A DNA stretch of 64,000 nucleotides, taken from contig NC_087080.1 of NCBI RefSeq assembly GCF_026151205.1, positions 12,385,837 to 12,449,836 on the forward strand. The letters run 5' to 3'. The stretch comes from Bolinopsis microptera (lineage: Eukaryota; Ctenophora; Tentaculata; Lobata; Bolinopsidae). The notes beneath the pieces were generated by a model, which was not told where the DNA came from, did no database searches, and saw nothing but the letters and a program-made list of their open reading frames with translations. Shown piece after piece: positions 19,027 to 32,200 of this stretch. The translations under genes and the position numbers were made by a program. Each line of letters opens with the position of its first letter. Positions within the stretch are counted from its first letter, which is position 1.

Positions 19027-22000
19027 TCACACACATTCAAACTCCAATTTATCGGTCTCATCAATGATTCCCAACAAATGATTCCTATACCGCCCGAGAA
19101 TATCCAGCGGACCCCCCAGCTCAGAAAAGTTAACCTTAGAAAACAGAAGTTGTAGATCATGACACCTGAATATCTCCTGCCATCTCTCCCACACACACTC
19201 CATTAGCTTTGTCTTCTCGTAGTTATCTCTGAAGAGAATTAACCACTGTCTCTTATCAATGGTTACAACACACATCTCATGGTCACTATCCCATCTTATC
19301 TCGGTGATGTCCTGTATCAGTGCAGAATCTAAAGTATGTGCAGACTTGACCCCCTCTCTGACTAGCACCAGATAACTACTGCTGATAATAGCACTACATT
19401 GCATACCGTACCCTGTTTCGTTAGTGCTCTGAGGAATCTCCATGGCTGCCTTACTGATAGCTGTCATCCACCGGTCTCGCTCTAGCGCGTTCTCACAGTT
19501 CAACAACACTTCCGTCCCTTCTTCTGAGATAAATTTAAAAGCACATTGTTTGGTGGTTTCCTTTCTCGTCATTTTGCGACATGCCCCGGACCCAATGACA
19601 GTGTATTCTTTCTTTATGGTCCCAGTACATTCAGCATCCAGTTGGGAGAGTGTACCCTGTTTATCTAAGAAAAAGTAGTATTGGTTCCACACGTAGGAAA
19701 GAAGAGTGGGCTCTTTCAACCACATCAGTCCCTCAGATATAGGACAATGTAGAGCTGAAGCGGGCGGAGCAGTGAGGGAGAGGTAGGATACAGAACCATA
19801 ATACAGATCATCCATTGCTCTCATAGAGAACGCTCCTCTCTCCTGAAGAAAAGCGTTGACATGGTACTTTAACCTCATCTGACTGTAACTGTCTTCAACC
19901 GCCCAGTTAACCGGATAAGAAGGGTTAACTGATATCCCCTCCATCACTCCCCGACTAATAGCCTCACACCCTGTAATAACATCTATCTGGTCAGTTGTTC
20001 CGTCTTCTTGCAAGGCGAACAAGGTGATTACTTGCCAGTTAATGCCTCTACCGTACTGAACTCTGTCTAGTCTCAACCTCTGTTTAACCAGGTATAAAGG
20101 ATCCAGCAAGTAGATCATCTTTGTTGTTAGGAGGAAATAGCTGAGCTCGAGATTCCCCGCGCTGTCTTTCAACCATACCCGGTAGATGAAACAGAGGTCC
20201 TCGTTATCCCCGAACAGTTCAACAGCCCAGGATATTTTCTGGTTTTGTGAAGCTATCACAACTCCAAGCTCCCTGTCCATTGTCCCGTAACTCAAGTCAG
20301 GAACTTCAATATGGACCTCTTTTTCCTTGGTCATACTAACCGATGAGGACCGTTGTGGTTCTTCAGCAGCATCAACATTGGTTATATTTTCATCAGCAGC
20401 TCCGTCTTCATTACTCTCACTGAAAGGATTAAAGTCTTCACTGACTTGTAGTGTCTCCTCCCTCTCTTCTACTCTATTAGCCATGGTATCTGCTTCCACA
20501 CCTGAGCCATCATTTTCCTTAGGCAAACTATCTTCAGGCGGGATTTCTTCGGGTAAGTTCTCTTCAGACAAGCTATCATTTTCTACCGGAATGTTTTCTT
20601 CATGTTGATTAACCACTGGGTCGTTATCGTACCAAGAGCTAGCGGAGACTTGAGCTGATGGTGTGGGTATCAAATCCGTGATAAGCAGAGTAGGGCTACC
20701 AGCACCTGAATCAAGCATGTAAGGATCACTTCCCGGAGTAGAGTGCTGCACAGTATGGTCCTCAGTATCAGCAGGGAGGAACATCTCCTCAGTATCATCG
20801 GGAGGGAGGAACATGTCCTCAGATTCTGGATCGGAGTATAGATCCTCAGTGTCCAGAGCGCCTCTCTGAGTCGGGGACCCTCCACCTGTCTCCAACATCA
20901 CCTCTTCAACTAAAAAGTCTGCAACTTGTTGGGCATGCATTTCTCTCTCAGACTCTGCTGCTTGTTGGAGCTCTTTTTCCGAGTCTGATACCTCATAGGA
21001 TTCAGCTGACTGGATTTCCTCAGGGTCTGGAGCAGATTGTTGGATTAACGTATCCAGAGCCAGTAGGTTTCCCGGAGACAAGGCTAACTGGTCACCTCGA
21101 ACAAGTGCTGTTGTATAATCAGTGGGTGGTGGCTTATCTTCTGATGTAGAACATTCTGAGTTAGCAGAACTATGATCAGAGATTGATATTCTGATAGGGA
21201 TATTCTGTAATACCTCTTCTAATGTAGGTACAGGGGTCTGGGAGGTAAATATTTCGCTGGTAGACGGTGTAGATTCCAAACTGACCTGCTCTACAGTAGC
21301 TGAAGAGGAAACAAGGTTGTCTGGTGGGTTGACGCTAGTGGAAACAGAAGAAGATTCAACTATATATGGGTCATTGGACTCAGGAATGTCGGATAACTGA
21401 TAGAAAGAGGACGAAACTTCTTCCACCTCAGTTGAAATCTCAGTCTCTGCTGGACTCTCAGTTGCAGCATCACTCCCCGATACAGTATAAGTTACTGCCG
21501 AAGTCTCAGTCACCGCTGGAGTCTCAGTCACCGCTGGAATCTCAGTCCTGGCAATGATTTCACTCACTGTTGTTATGTCACTGCTCTCCAATATAGGTGT
21601 AGGGGTTAGGGATCTTCTCTCTGGAATAGGAGAAGCAGATGCGGATGCGGCTAATTGTGCGGTAGGAGAGAACTGAATAAACTCGCCCTGATCACTGATA
21701 CTAGTCAAGTCTCTAGAGAGAGGAATGTCGGATCCTAACATGTTCTCAGGGTTGAGAGCCAGGTCTCCAACAGGAGTGGAGCCGCTAAAAGAATTGTAGG
21801 AGGGACGGCTGTAACTTGGGGTTCTGGAGAAGAAGTTGCTAGCCACACTGACTGAGCTGGAACTCCGGGTCCGGACGCTTTCGTCCCAGTTAAACTTTAT
21901 GTCAAACATTTTATCAAAATATGTCCTGTCACCCGGCCCTACAAACAGCTGCTGCGCTCTGAAATATTGTGGCGTTAATTTCAGAGTGGTCAAGGGTATG

Positions 22001-23102
22001 TTCAGCTATTTAATCACAGTTAAATTTTTACGAGAATTTGTTGGTCGAGAATCCAACATTATTAATAGAAAACTAAGGTATATTGTAGGGAAGGAAGGGC
22101 CCAGAAATTAGCGACCAAAATAAATTATTGAGAGTCATGCATCGTTTAACGTTTTCAGAAATGATACCTGAAACATATGTAGTCGAGATGAATAGCGAAG
22201 AGGGTGTTTTCCTGTCCACAGGATATTGATATGAGGTCCTCCAGCTGACTCCTGTTCCTCAGGATAGCGTGAGGACGATAGTACTTAGCTGAGATAAAGT
22301 TTCAATAAAATATTTTTCTTACAACATTTAAAACATTGTGATTTCTGATATTGATGAATTTCTGGAACTCCCTTAGGTATTCTGATATCATCGCACAAAT
22401 TCTGAGACTGTGAATTACTTACCGAGTAGTTTATGCTCAAACTGAACAAGAGTAAGATAGTTCTCCAGTTCGTTCTCGTTAAGAATAGTTCCCAACCAGA
22501 GTCTACTTCTTAGCAAATCATTTACTGCTCCAGGAGTGTTCTTTACCTGAATTTTAATATTCGTAAAAGTATTGAGATTTGTTTCAAGGCTAGTAGCTTC
22601 TAAAATATTTGTCAAAATTGAGGAGGGGGAGAGAGAAGGGGGCCGAGGGTCGGGGGATAGAGACGTTACCTCGTTAACTAGGGAGGGGTGAGAGAAGGCA
22701 GAGACAAAGTTCCAGTAGCCATTTTTAGCACTCTTCAGCCCATAAAGAAACACTTGATCCCAGTAAAAGAGAAACTTTTGTACTTCGTCCGTTTCAATAC
22801 CAAGAGGTCTGTTTTCATCTATAGAGGACAGGTACTGAACCTGAACATTATTTCCTGTTCAACAGTAACCATAGTAATCATAGATCTAAGGTAATCAAAG
22901 ATCTATAGTAATGATAGTAACCAATAAACATAGTAATCATAGTAAGTAGTAACTATAGTAATCATAGAACAGTTTTGAAAAATCTTCAGTGTTATTAGAA
23001 TATTTCGTTTAATCTCGAGGGTACCTGTTCTAATGAAAATCGAGCTCCGTCGATGATGCTGAACGCTGTCCTTTCTTGAGCCTGGGAAATCGGTATCCGC
23101 AT
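19027..23102 (-). CDS. PLEKHM2: PLEKHM2/SKIP-like lysosome-kinesin adaptor, RUN + PH (1182 aa)
   Basis: Four exons in phase: 23025-23102, 22423-22840, 22168-22288 and 19027-21958. The RUN domain (about 30-190) shows VFLYGLKSAKNGYWNFV, RSRLWLGTILNENELENYL and KYYRPHAIL, close to human PLEKHM2. Right after it, IKFNWDESV (W230) resembles the kinesin-light-chain-binding tryptophan-acidic motif of SKIP (LEWDDSA). A long acidic, Ser/Thr-rich disordered middle contains TEEMFLPADTE-type and PAVTET repeats and one NPF. A PH-like segment lies at about 784-884 (NLELSYFLLTTKMIYLL), a canonical PH at about 947-1045 ending ERDRWMTAI, and a third PH-like segment at about 1054-1154. The family links ARL8 on lysosomes to kinesin-1 (known). 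A second candidate W-acidic site is SSWYDNDP (W648). The long last exon is uninterrupted. Confidence 0.92.
22860..22975. repeat. Short-unit repeat in PLEKHM2 intron 1
   Basis: Imperfect tandem copies of atagtaa(t/c)c with catagtaatcatag, spanning about 115 bp near the start of RUN exon 2. They are related to the gtaacc/ggttac words found throughout the window. Confidence 0.6.
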
Positions 23103-24348
23103 CTTTCAGTAAGTAGCCAGTAACAGCTAGTGGTTACTTGTGGTAACTAGTGGTTACTCGTAACATTGTATTCTCAATGTTCCAAGTAAGCGATCAGATT
23201 TCACATAACATCCTAAAAGCAAAAGCATATGTTAGACCCTAACGAAACGGTATATACTCGAGTCTCGAGTACCTACTGGTACATATTACGAATGTACTAA
23301 CATTATATAACTGGTTCAATTATGATTGCAGAAAATAAAATAATTTTTGACTGTCGCCGTGTTATGTGTAGATCCAACAGAAAAGGTACAAGCTTATTAT
23401 AATCTCATATTCAAATACACAGATACCGATACCAGGCAAGTGTAAACGCTACCAACTAAAACAGAGGTAAACCCAAGGGTTGAGTAGGTATGCCGTATGG
23501 TCTCATAATGTTGAGATTGCATATTTTATTGTTAATGTATTATATTTCAGTATTATGTATCGTTTTAAGCGGGTAAATGCCAGTCCAAGCCCTTGTTCCA
23601 ATGAAGAGCTCGTTTTAATTTGTATTGAAAAGCACTAATAGTGGCTGTTCCACTACAATATCTAGTGGATTATATAATCGAGTGCATACCTCGGAACGCG
23701 ATCCTCAGTAAATGGAACATAAAACGAAAAAATAAAACAAATCTTAAACTGATAAAGTGAATAATAATGCGCTTTTAGGGAAGTAGGTTATTAAGTTTCA
23801 AATTACAAAACTTCCCGTCTTACATTCGCAGTGTTGTATTTCATTGCCACGTTCTAAACCAGATTATAAGACCAGGTCTCTAATTAGGTGGTTAATTGGT
23901 GTGATCCTGTAGTGTATATATAAGGAATACAACCACGTACAGTTATTGAGGAATTGCTTGAGGAATTGCTTCATTGCTGAGGACCAGCTCAACAACCAAT
24001 GATAACTCCCAGATAATATACTCTTAATTTTTGTTTTTCAAAACTCGGTTAAAAAACCTTTTTTGAAACAACAGTAACGAAGTAACTGCAATAGTAACCG
24101 AGTAACTTCAATAGTAACCAAGTAACTGCAATAGTAACCAAGTAACTGCAATAGTAACCAAGTAACTGAAATAGTAACCAAGTAACAACGTCGCGTCATA
24201 ACAACGTGAAATAGTTAAAAATCAAATAAATAGCATTATAAAACTGCTCCGCTTCAAGTCAGTCTGTTAGACTGTTAATACGCTCCATTTGGCAGTGAAA
24301 TGTAGCTGTATAAAAAGAGTTAAAACAACAGCAAAATTGAGGAAGTTT
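23103..24348. other. Spacer between PLEKHM2 and THOC7
   Basis: 1.25 kb with no supported exon. Includes the PLEKHM2 5' region and a 20-bp minisatellite at about 24071-24187. Confidence 0.5.
24071..24187 (+). repeat. 20-bp minisatellite, about 6 units
   Basis: The unit is agtaactgcaatagtaacca, with variants agtaaccg and acttcaat. It lies 160 bp downstream of the THOC7 stop codon, which is at 24349 on the minus strand. Confidence 0.85.
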
Positions 24349-25519
24349 CTAGGAGTCCACCTCCATACTCTGTACTGGATCTTGTGAGAGCTCACATTGT
24401 AGCTGCTGTATACTGTACACTAGTACTTCGAACTGTCTCTTTCTCTTCTGGACCTCTTCTTCAAAGTATATTTTCTTCCTTTTTAATTCTTCAATTTCTT
24501 TTTCAGTCTGCAAATTTTGGCTAATCATTAATCGCAGATTATCACCAATGAATATTACTGAAATTAACCTCGACCCTTGAAACTGCATTTAAATGAACAT
24601 CACTAATTATTACGTGGTTTTAGATAAGGATCTGTTTATTTAACCCTTTTATGCTAATCATCTTTTAGTTACCATGGTAACAGCACTTACTCTAGATATA
24701 GAGCTTGTAGTTTCGTCTTTAGAAGGGTACTGTTTGATAATCTGTGCTATAGCGTCATACTGCTGTTTGTGGGATTTTATCTGTTTAGCCCTGCTCAGTT
24801 GCTGTTGGTACTTTTCTATCCGTTCCTTTCCAGCTGTTATCTCTCCTTCTATCTCTGTAATGAAAAGTTTTGATATCTCACAATAATTAACAGTAATAAT
24901 AACACGTATCTCTTCAAATATTTAGTTTGAGAGGTATTATAATTGTCCCACATTAAAACCTGTAACATTAAAATGTGCATCCCTAATCCCTATTCCCTAA
25001 AAGGGCCCTACCAGTACTTTAATGCCCAATTTGTGTAAAGGAGGTGTATTTGTTGGGGGGGGGGGGGGCGGGGGCGGGGTATTTGTTACCTTTGTGAAGT
25101 TTGGCGTAGTTTTTAGCTTCCTGCTCGTTCATCTGCTTTACAACGTGTAGTTTGTCTACTGTCATCTCGCATTGTGCTATCACTGCAACCATCTACAGGG
25201 TTATACCATGGTATTAAGTGTATAAAGTGGAACGAAAGAAATAAGTAATGAAAGTAATAGGAGTAAGAGAAGTGAAAGAAGTAAATGAAGGAAGTAAGTA
25301 AACGAGTAAAATAATTTAAATACTCAAAAGAAATGAAAAAAGTGATGAAAGTCTGCTCACCCTCTGAAAAGTCGCATCATCAGCAGCAGGCTCACGAATC
25401 CACTTGACAAATGTTTTGAGGAGGTTAACAACTCTCTTCTCCTCGCCACTACCCTCCCCGTCCATTAGCAACCTCTTCCTGATTACATCCTCCTCCGTCA
25501 CTATGTCAGAACCCGGCAT
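24349..25519 (-). CDS. THOC7: THO complex subunit 7 (194 aa)
   Basis: Four exons in phase: 25361-25519, 25090-25192, 24691-24854 and 24349-24507. Seen: VIRKRLLMDGEGSGEEKRV and LLKTFVKWIRE at the N-terminus, QCEMTVDKLHVVKQMNEQEA, LSRAKQIKSHKQQYDAIAQI, then a coiled-coil end ELKRKKIYFEEEVQKRKRQF and SMEVDS. All align with human THOC7 (204 aa) in order and length. THOC7 is a coiled-coil subunit of the THO/TREX complex coupling transcription to mRNA export (known). The coiled coil spans most of residues 60-185. An AG (AATATAG) sits one base before the ATG. Confidence 0.95.
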
Positions 25520-26209
25520 CCTATATTCCTATTACTAATTGTTATTTAAATTAGTTAGATAAATAGTTAGTTAGTTAAATTAGTTAGTTAATGAGTTAAA
25601 CGTTAGTTAAGGAGAGAGAGTTAAATTACGGCAGACTTTGTGAAACACCGAGTAAATTACAATAAAGTTTTACAATGTCAATCAAACAACTGATACTCCA
25701 AAGAATTGATTTAAACTAAATAAAGTGAAGAACCAGAATTTAACATAACGAATCCTAGAAACAAATAACAAGAAATTGAACGTAAGATTAATCAACTGAA
25801 ATAGATTTTATTAGTGATGTACATGTCTGGTTGTACTTCTAAATGAGGTAAATCTACGATGTTCTTTACTTTAATGTAGGGTTACTAGTTACTACTACAG
25901 TTACTGTAATGTAGGGTCATTACTGACTATGCTAACTACGCAGAATCACTAAAGTCCGATCACTAATGAACTACTTATTACCATTGAACTAGTATTAATA
26001 ATTATAGACCCACAAAAACTTCATCAACATTATCACCGAGATAACTGGAATAATTTATATATCGGCTAAAAACCCAAAGTAAAGCGATGAAAATAAAAAC
26101 CAATAGTTACGCAAACAAATCTGGGGAAAAGAAGGCGAAAAGCTGCAGACATGGTCAGTATTGGTTTAGTAAAACTAAGTGGGTTTAGAAACACTAAGCG
26201 GGTAATATA
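25520..26209. other. Spacer between THOC7 and ATP13A1
   Basis: 690 bp with no supported exon. Contains THOC7 5' sequence with short ttagttaga repeats (25550-25615) and the ATP13A1 3' end. Confidence 0.5.
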
Positions 26210-29200
26210 TTAGTAAAGGGGTTTAAGTTTAGCATCTCCGCATATAAAAAGGAGAACTCTATCTATAAGGAATGTAAGCACAGAGTCCAGAAGAAGAGCG
26301 ATAAACACTTCGTTCTGTATAGGATCGGGAAGGACCAGGAGGGAGAATTCTTTGTTTATTTCTGGCGCGATGCCAAATGTTAGGATTGCCATGAAAGTAG
26401 CAGTGAAGACGGATGAGTAGCAGAGGGGTTTGTTCTCTCTCAGAGACTCCATGTAGGGGTGTCCTCTGTAGTTGATTACAAATGTATTGAGCTGCAAGGT
26501 GACTGACACTATGTAGACTATGGAGTTGAGTAGAGAAGGAGCGAACTCAGCCTCCAGATCAATGCTAGGTCTGCGCGGCTCCAACTCGTGGCATTTGTCA
26601 ACAAGCCGGATTATAGTGTAGAGATGAACACAGAACTGCAGCACCACTGTGAGGATAGTGTAGGTGTTGAATATATTGGCGTGAGGACGGGCCTTGGACA
26701 GTTTGTCTAGAGGTTTAGATCGGGAGATGAAGAGGAAACAACCCGCTAATAGTAACCCTTGTAGTGTCGCTTGTCTGAAATAATAAGTTATTTACACAGC
26801 AATATCAGTGAATAGGGGTTTTGAAAAGAAAGAAGTATGAAATGCTTCAAATAGAGTGTAAAAATCATTGTTACCTAGTTACTTTTGCCATGGTTACAAA
26901 TCTACTTACCCATCACTGAACTTTACTCCATCAAGGTATAAGGCAGATTGACAGTAAGCTATTATCAGAGCGTTCAGTGCCAGAATCTTAAACATTTGTA
27001 ATGTTGTAACCAAGGTACACCGTCCCTGGTAAAGTAATAATAATATAGTTACATATTATTACGTAATACTACGTACATACTAGACATCATCAAGAAATAT
27101 CCTCCAGTGACATATAATAATCTGTTGTCAGAATAACATACCGAGCAAGTGATTGATAAACAAATTATGGTGATATTATATAAATTATGCCCTATATAGT
27201 TAGGTACCGAATTGTATTGTATTAGATTGTATACCTGTCTGATGATATTACAGATACACTTGACACTGCTGTACTTGCTAGTGAATGGGGAGGCGATACT
27301 CGCATCCCCCAATTTCACTAAAGTATCCTCTTCTGCTTGCAATTCCTTCAACTTCTCCTCCAACATCTTCTGTCTCTCCAACACAGAACTCTGAGAAAGG
27401 GATGCGTTACCAATTACCATGGTTACCAATTACCAATTACCATGGTTACCAATTACCATGGTTACCAATTACCATGGTTACCAATTACCATGGTTACCAA
27501 TTACCATGGTTACCAATTACCATGGTTACCAATTACCATGGTTACCAATTACCATGGTTACCAATTACCATGGTTACCAATTACCATGGTTACCAATTAC
27601 CATGGTTACCAATTACCATGGTTACCAATTACCATGGTTACTAGCCAAGAAGAAATAGATTTGAAATCAAATGTCATTACAAACATAAACGTCAAATTTC
27701 ACTCACCTTTCGATCTCCTTTGGCCTGAGCTAATTGCTGCATTATTGTTGTCTTCATGCTTTGCTTCTCTTGTAATACCTTTTTCTCTGGCCTTACCTGA
27801 AATTTAAGTATCGTGACACGTGGTTTACCCTCGTAACACGCACTGTAGGATACAAGGATACAAGGATACAAGGATACAAGGATACAAGGATACAAGGATA
27901 CAAAAGTGATAATTACTTTATTGAGTACACAATAGTTGTAATTCTGAAATAATTTAAGTTACACAATTCTTATTATTTACAAGTGTGTAGGGATAATTTA
28001 GAAATGTTATATAATGCTAGTTTTAGAAAAATAGATAAATCGAGTTTGTATGGTTCAATCTTATTTTAAGGTCCTATAGCATTATGCACTTGCCAGTATT
28101 TGAGTGGAAATCTGGGCTCTTATAATAGGCTGTATAATTTTCGTTCACAGAGAGAATTGAATGGATTGCTCTTGCTGTGGCAGTGAGTGTGGTAGGATCT
28201 AGAGTTTTGTTGGAGAGCAAACCGACTAGGTCAGTAATGTTTAGGGGATGGAAATTGAATTTTTCCCTAACTGAGGAGTAGAGCAAACGGTCAATCAATA
28301 CGTGACTTTCGTCCTCAATAGGCTTGAGCCCTTTCGTCCTCAATAGGCTTGAGCCCCTTACTGTATAATACAGCCTACTTAATTATAATTCTACTCTGTA
28401 ACTCTACATTACCTCAGGAGCATTGGAAATGATAGCCACCCCAACATCAGCGTGTTTCAGAGCTCCTACATCATTCGTTCCGTCACCGCACATCACTGTT
28501 ACTAATCCTGGGAGTTAGTTCTATTTAAACTGGATTTGTTACCATGGTTACCAGTCTAGGGGACACGGTATAATTTATACTGGATTTGTCACCTAATGGT
28601 TTGCTACCATTGTTGTACCGTCGAGCTGGACAAAGATGTTATGATTAACAGACTACAAAACAGCAGTGCAGTTCAACGATTAAACAATAGAATTCCTCTT
28701 CGAGCCTTTTACACGTCTAACGGCTGAAATCTTGTTTGAAAGATTCTTGGGGAACAATTGGTTGAGGTTACAACAAGTTTTTTACCTTGAGATTTAAGAG
28801 TAGTGATAACTTCCTCCTTTTGCTTGGGAGTAACCCGAGCAAACACTAGCACACGAGTAACTATTTCATCAAATAGCGACCTTTTCTTAGTTGCAGGAGT
28901 ATTCACGCAGAAATTCATGCCCTGTAAAGAGTACACTTAATAATGAAAAGAGAAATTCTCGTCCCAAAACCAAATACCATACAGCTCTCCTATCACAACA
29001 AGAATAGATTATTTTAGCTATCAGAAATTTAAAATAAGTTGGACAATTACCGGGCCTGTTAGACAAAGAGAATAAGATTTGTCTTCTTGGTGGAGTGGAA
29101 AAGTTACAGCACCATCAGGGGTCTCCCATCTCCACCCATCCTCTGAAATGGTAACAATTATACTAACAATTATATCAACAATTACATAACAAATATATTA

Positions 29201-32200
29201 ACACTCAATGTTACAAAAATAATATCAAAAGCACCCTGCCATTAACTTCTTTTTGACAGATTAAGCTGCCAGCTGGCCAGCAAAAATTAATACGTGTCAT
29301 TCAAGCCATATATATTGTAATATTATGTAAGAGTAAACAGTTAAGGATGTCTCCCCGGCCCCCATAACCCGTTGTGCTTCAAGTTTGGACACGATCGACT
29401 CTTAAAGCAACCTGCTTCACGACGCAAGCCGCGCGCGTGTCTGTGGCTTTACAAAATGCGTTTACAGGACATTTTAATACATTTAAATATTCGCGCGCAA
29501 CGTGCCAGACCCTACTTGAACACTTTTTTTTGACAAAGATTACGAAAAGACGAAACTTGTAGAAGTTACACCACAGATGACAGAATACAGAAAAGGGCAA
29601 ATTTGAATGGGATTCATATAACACTCAGTCCAAAACCATGCAAATTTGGGGCCACTCACATGTAAATTTCATGAGATTTCGCACCAAACCCATGGATATA
29701 TCTAGCAATATTTTTTGGCAGATTCCTAAAAATTATCCCGAAACCTAACAAGGCAAGACAAAAATCTATAGGGAAAACCTCCCTAGCAGCTTACTGACCA
29801 GATACAAAGAATTTCCTGAGAACGTAAGAAAGTATCTGAGAACGAAACGGAGGGGGAGGGTCGGGGGCTAAAAGGAGGTGGCCGAACATGTTTTAATTAT
29901 ATCCTACCGTGATCAGTTAGAATCAATATCTTTTTAGTGATCCGAAGTTGGTTAGCCACATAACAAGCTGTCAGTGGACTGTCTCCTGTTATCATAACAA
30001 CGTAGTGGGACGATTCTTTCAGCATTGCCACGGCAGACTTCGACTCTTTCTTTAATGGAGTGGAGAATACCTGGAATTTTTGGGTGATATTAGCACTTTT
30101 ATTTTACTAAGCAAAATCAGCATTCTTGAATAATCTGTGAAACTCCCAAACTTCTACTATTGAATTCGTTTACTAAATTACAAGAACTGTGGTATCTTGT
30201 AGCATCTTACCAGGCCAATTAAACGTAAGACAATATAGATTTGTTAGACTTAACTGGTGATTGAAATTACAATGTATTTGAATTTGAGTGGAAGAGGAAT
30301 TGTGAAATGATACGTCCAAAAACAATTATATAGAAACATATTTTAAATACCACAAATCCGCAGAATTCCAAATCGTTTTCAGCCTCCTCTCTCAGAACAT
30401 CCCTTACTGTGACTTCTTTTCCAAGCGACTTCCTGGCTAAAGCAATTACTCTGCCCCCTTGTAGAGTGTACTGTTTGTGTGTAGAATCGTAGTTTACTGG
30501 TACCTGAATAGTAAAATATCCCTAATGATAACTTGCCATGACCTTAATAACTTAACAATAACAATAATAACTTAATATTAACTTGCAATATTTTACTCCC
30601 TTTGAAATATCCCCAATGATGAATAACATCAAATGATATTTTACCTCCTTCAACATATTTCTGATAACTTCAGGGGCTCCTTTTGTCATGATGAAGTACT
30701 CGCAGTTGTAAGCCGCATCCTGCTTGCTAACTATTACACTCATCCGTTTGAGAGTACTGAAAGTTATTCAGGCATATTAGTTATTATTACTAGTTAACTT
30801 ACTCCAACGAGTTTTGTAATAAAATAAGTGTATTATTTATAAGGGTACCTACTCCCTTTTGCTCGTTAATAAACGGTACCCTTAAATTACAAACGAGAGT
30901 TTTCTGGTGGCTTTTTAAAATGTTTTAGGGTACCGTTCGGGGTGAACAGTCAGCCAACTGTACTGTGTTCACTACTATATAGTCTAATAGGAAAAGTATG
31001 AATTTTGGAAAAAAAACACACCAACAGTTATGTGATGAGAAAACTACCTAATAAGTATTAAGTAGGTTGGCACTTGGCTCTACCTAAGTCCTAATAACTG
31101 ACCTATTAAAATGGAACCTCTTCTGAATTTTGAGGCTCTGTTTGAGAGACCTGCACATGACCACGTCCCCTTTAGTCAGAGTCCAGGGGAGCACTGATAA
31201 AGTAGCCTTCTCTATTGGGTCCCCTATCAGTTTATCTTCAACATGCATTAGGGAGTGACATGTGGCTAGCACTTGGCATGTTTCTATGGGAACTTCATTT
31301 ATTTGCATTAAGTCAGATTTGTCTGACAACCCACAAACTCCTGCGAAATATTTGAAATATTTGACATGGTTACAAGTATATCATAACATGTAAGCTCTTC
31401 GAACTTACTTAAAATCAATTCAGAATAAAAGATTCAGATACAAATTGGGGGTTCATACTTCGAAAAGTTGATGAGAACATCTTCTCCCCCAAAAGTTAAT
31501 CAAAACAACAACCTCATTAGTTGTTACCTGTTATTATTAGTTGTTACCTGTTATTAGTTGTTACTTGTTATTATTAGTTGTTACCTGTTAGTTCAAGTTT
31601 ATCGGAGGTTAATGTTCCGGTCTTATCAAAACAACACACGTGCACTTTCCCAGCGAATGGTATTCTAAACGGCTCTGTACAGTAAATACCTGAGGGAGAA
31701 GTATAATTTAAAAATTAAGTTATGAAAAGTAGGTTATAAAATGGAAAATCATGAGAATAGAAAAAGAGATTTTGGTAGATTTTTAGAGAGAAGCTTTTCT
31801 GCCGTCTCCTAGTAGACTCCCTATAGACTGAGTTTTCGCGGTTTTGATTACATTTTTTACCAGCGACCAATCAGTGAGGTCGGTGAGAGTAACACAAGTC
31901 GCCATCAAGGTACTGAAATATGTATATCCGGAGAAAACCTTGATGGTATGTAAATTTTGAAAATGTCTTTCCGGTGGTAGGACATTTTCAAAGTTCAGCT
32001 TTCCGCGACTCAAATTTCACTGTTTTTACTGAATTTTTCTTGAATATAGCAGGGTCACTGAAAATAGCTCTTACAGGACACGATTGAGGTACTGAAAGTT
32101 CTATTCCCAAAGATAACTATTTGATAAATATTATTTTACTGAAATCTTACTGAAATATTATCAGTTAATTGCTTTTGCGTCGGTTTAAACAGCTCTCACT

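Noticed and set aside
27285-27807. Three overlapping plus-strand ORFs of [11 protein letters not shown] repeats
   Set aside because: Pure translation of the 16-bp minisatellite, whose unit has no stop in any plus frame; it lies over ATP13A1 exon 18 and its intron on the other strand.
31783-32013. 76-aa minus ORF beginning [11 protein letters not shown]
   Set aside because: Lies between ATP13A1 exon 9 and the ORF1 element, has no ATP13A1 similarity and no splice signals linking it; probably 5' flank of the ORF1 element.
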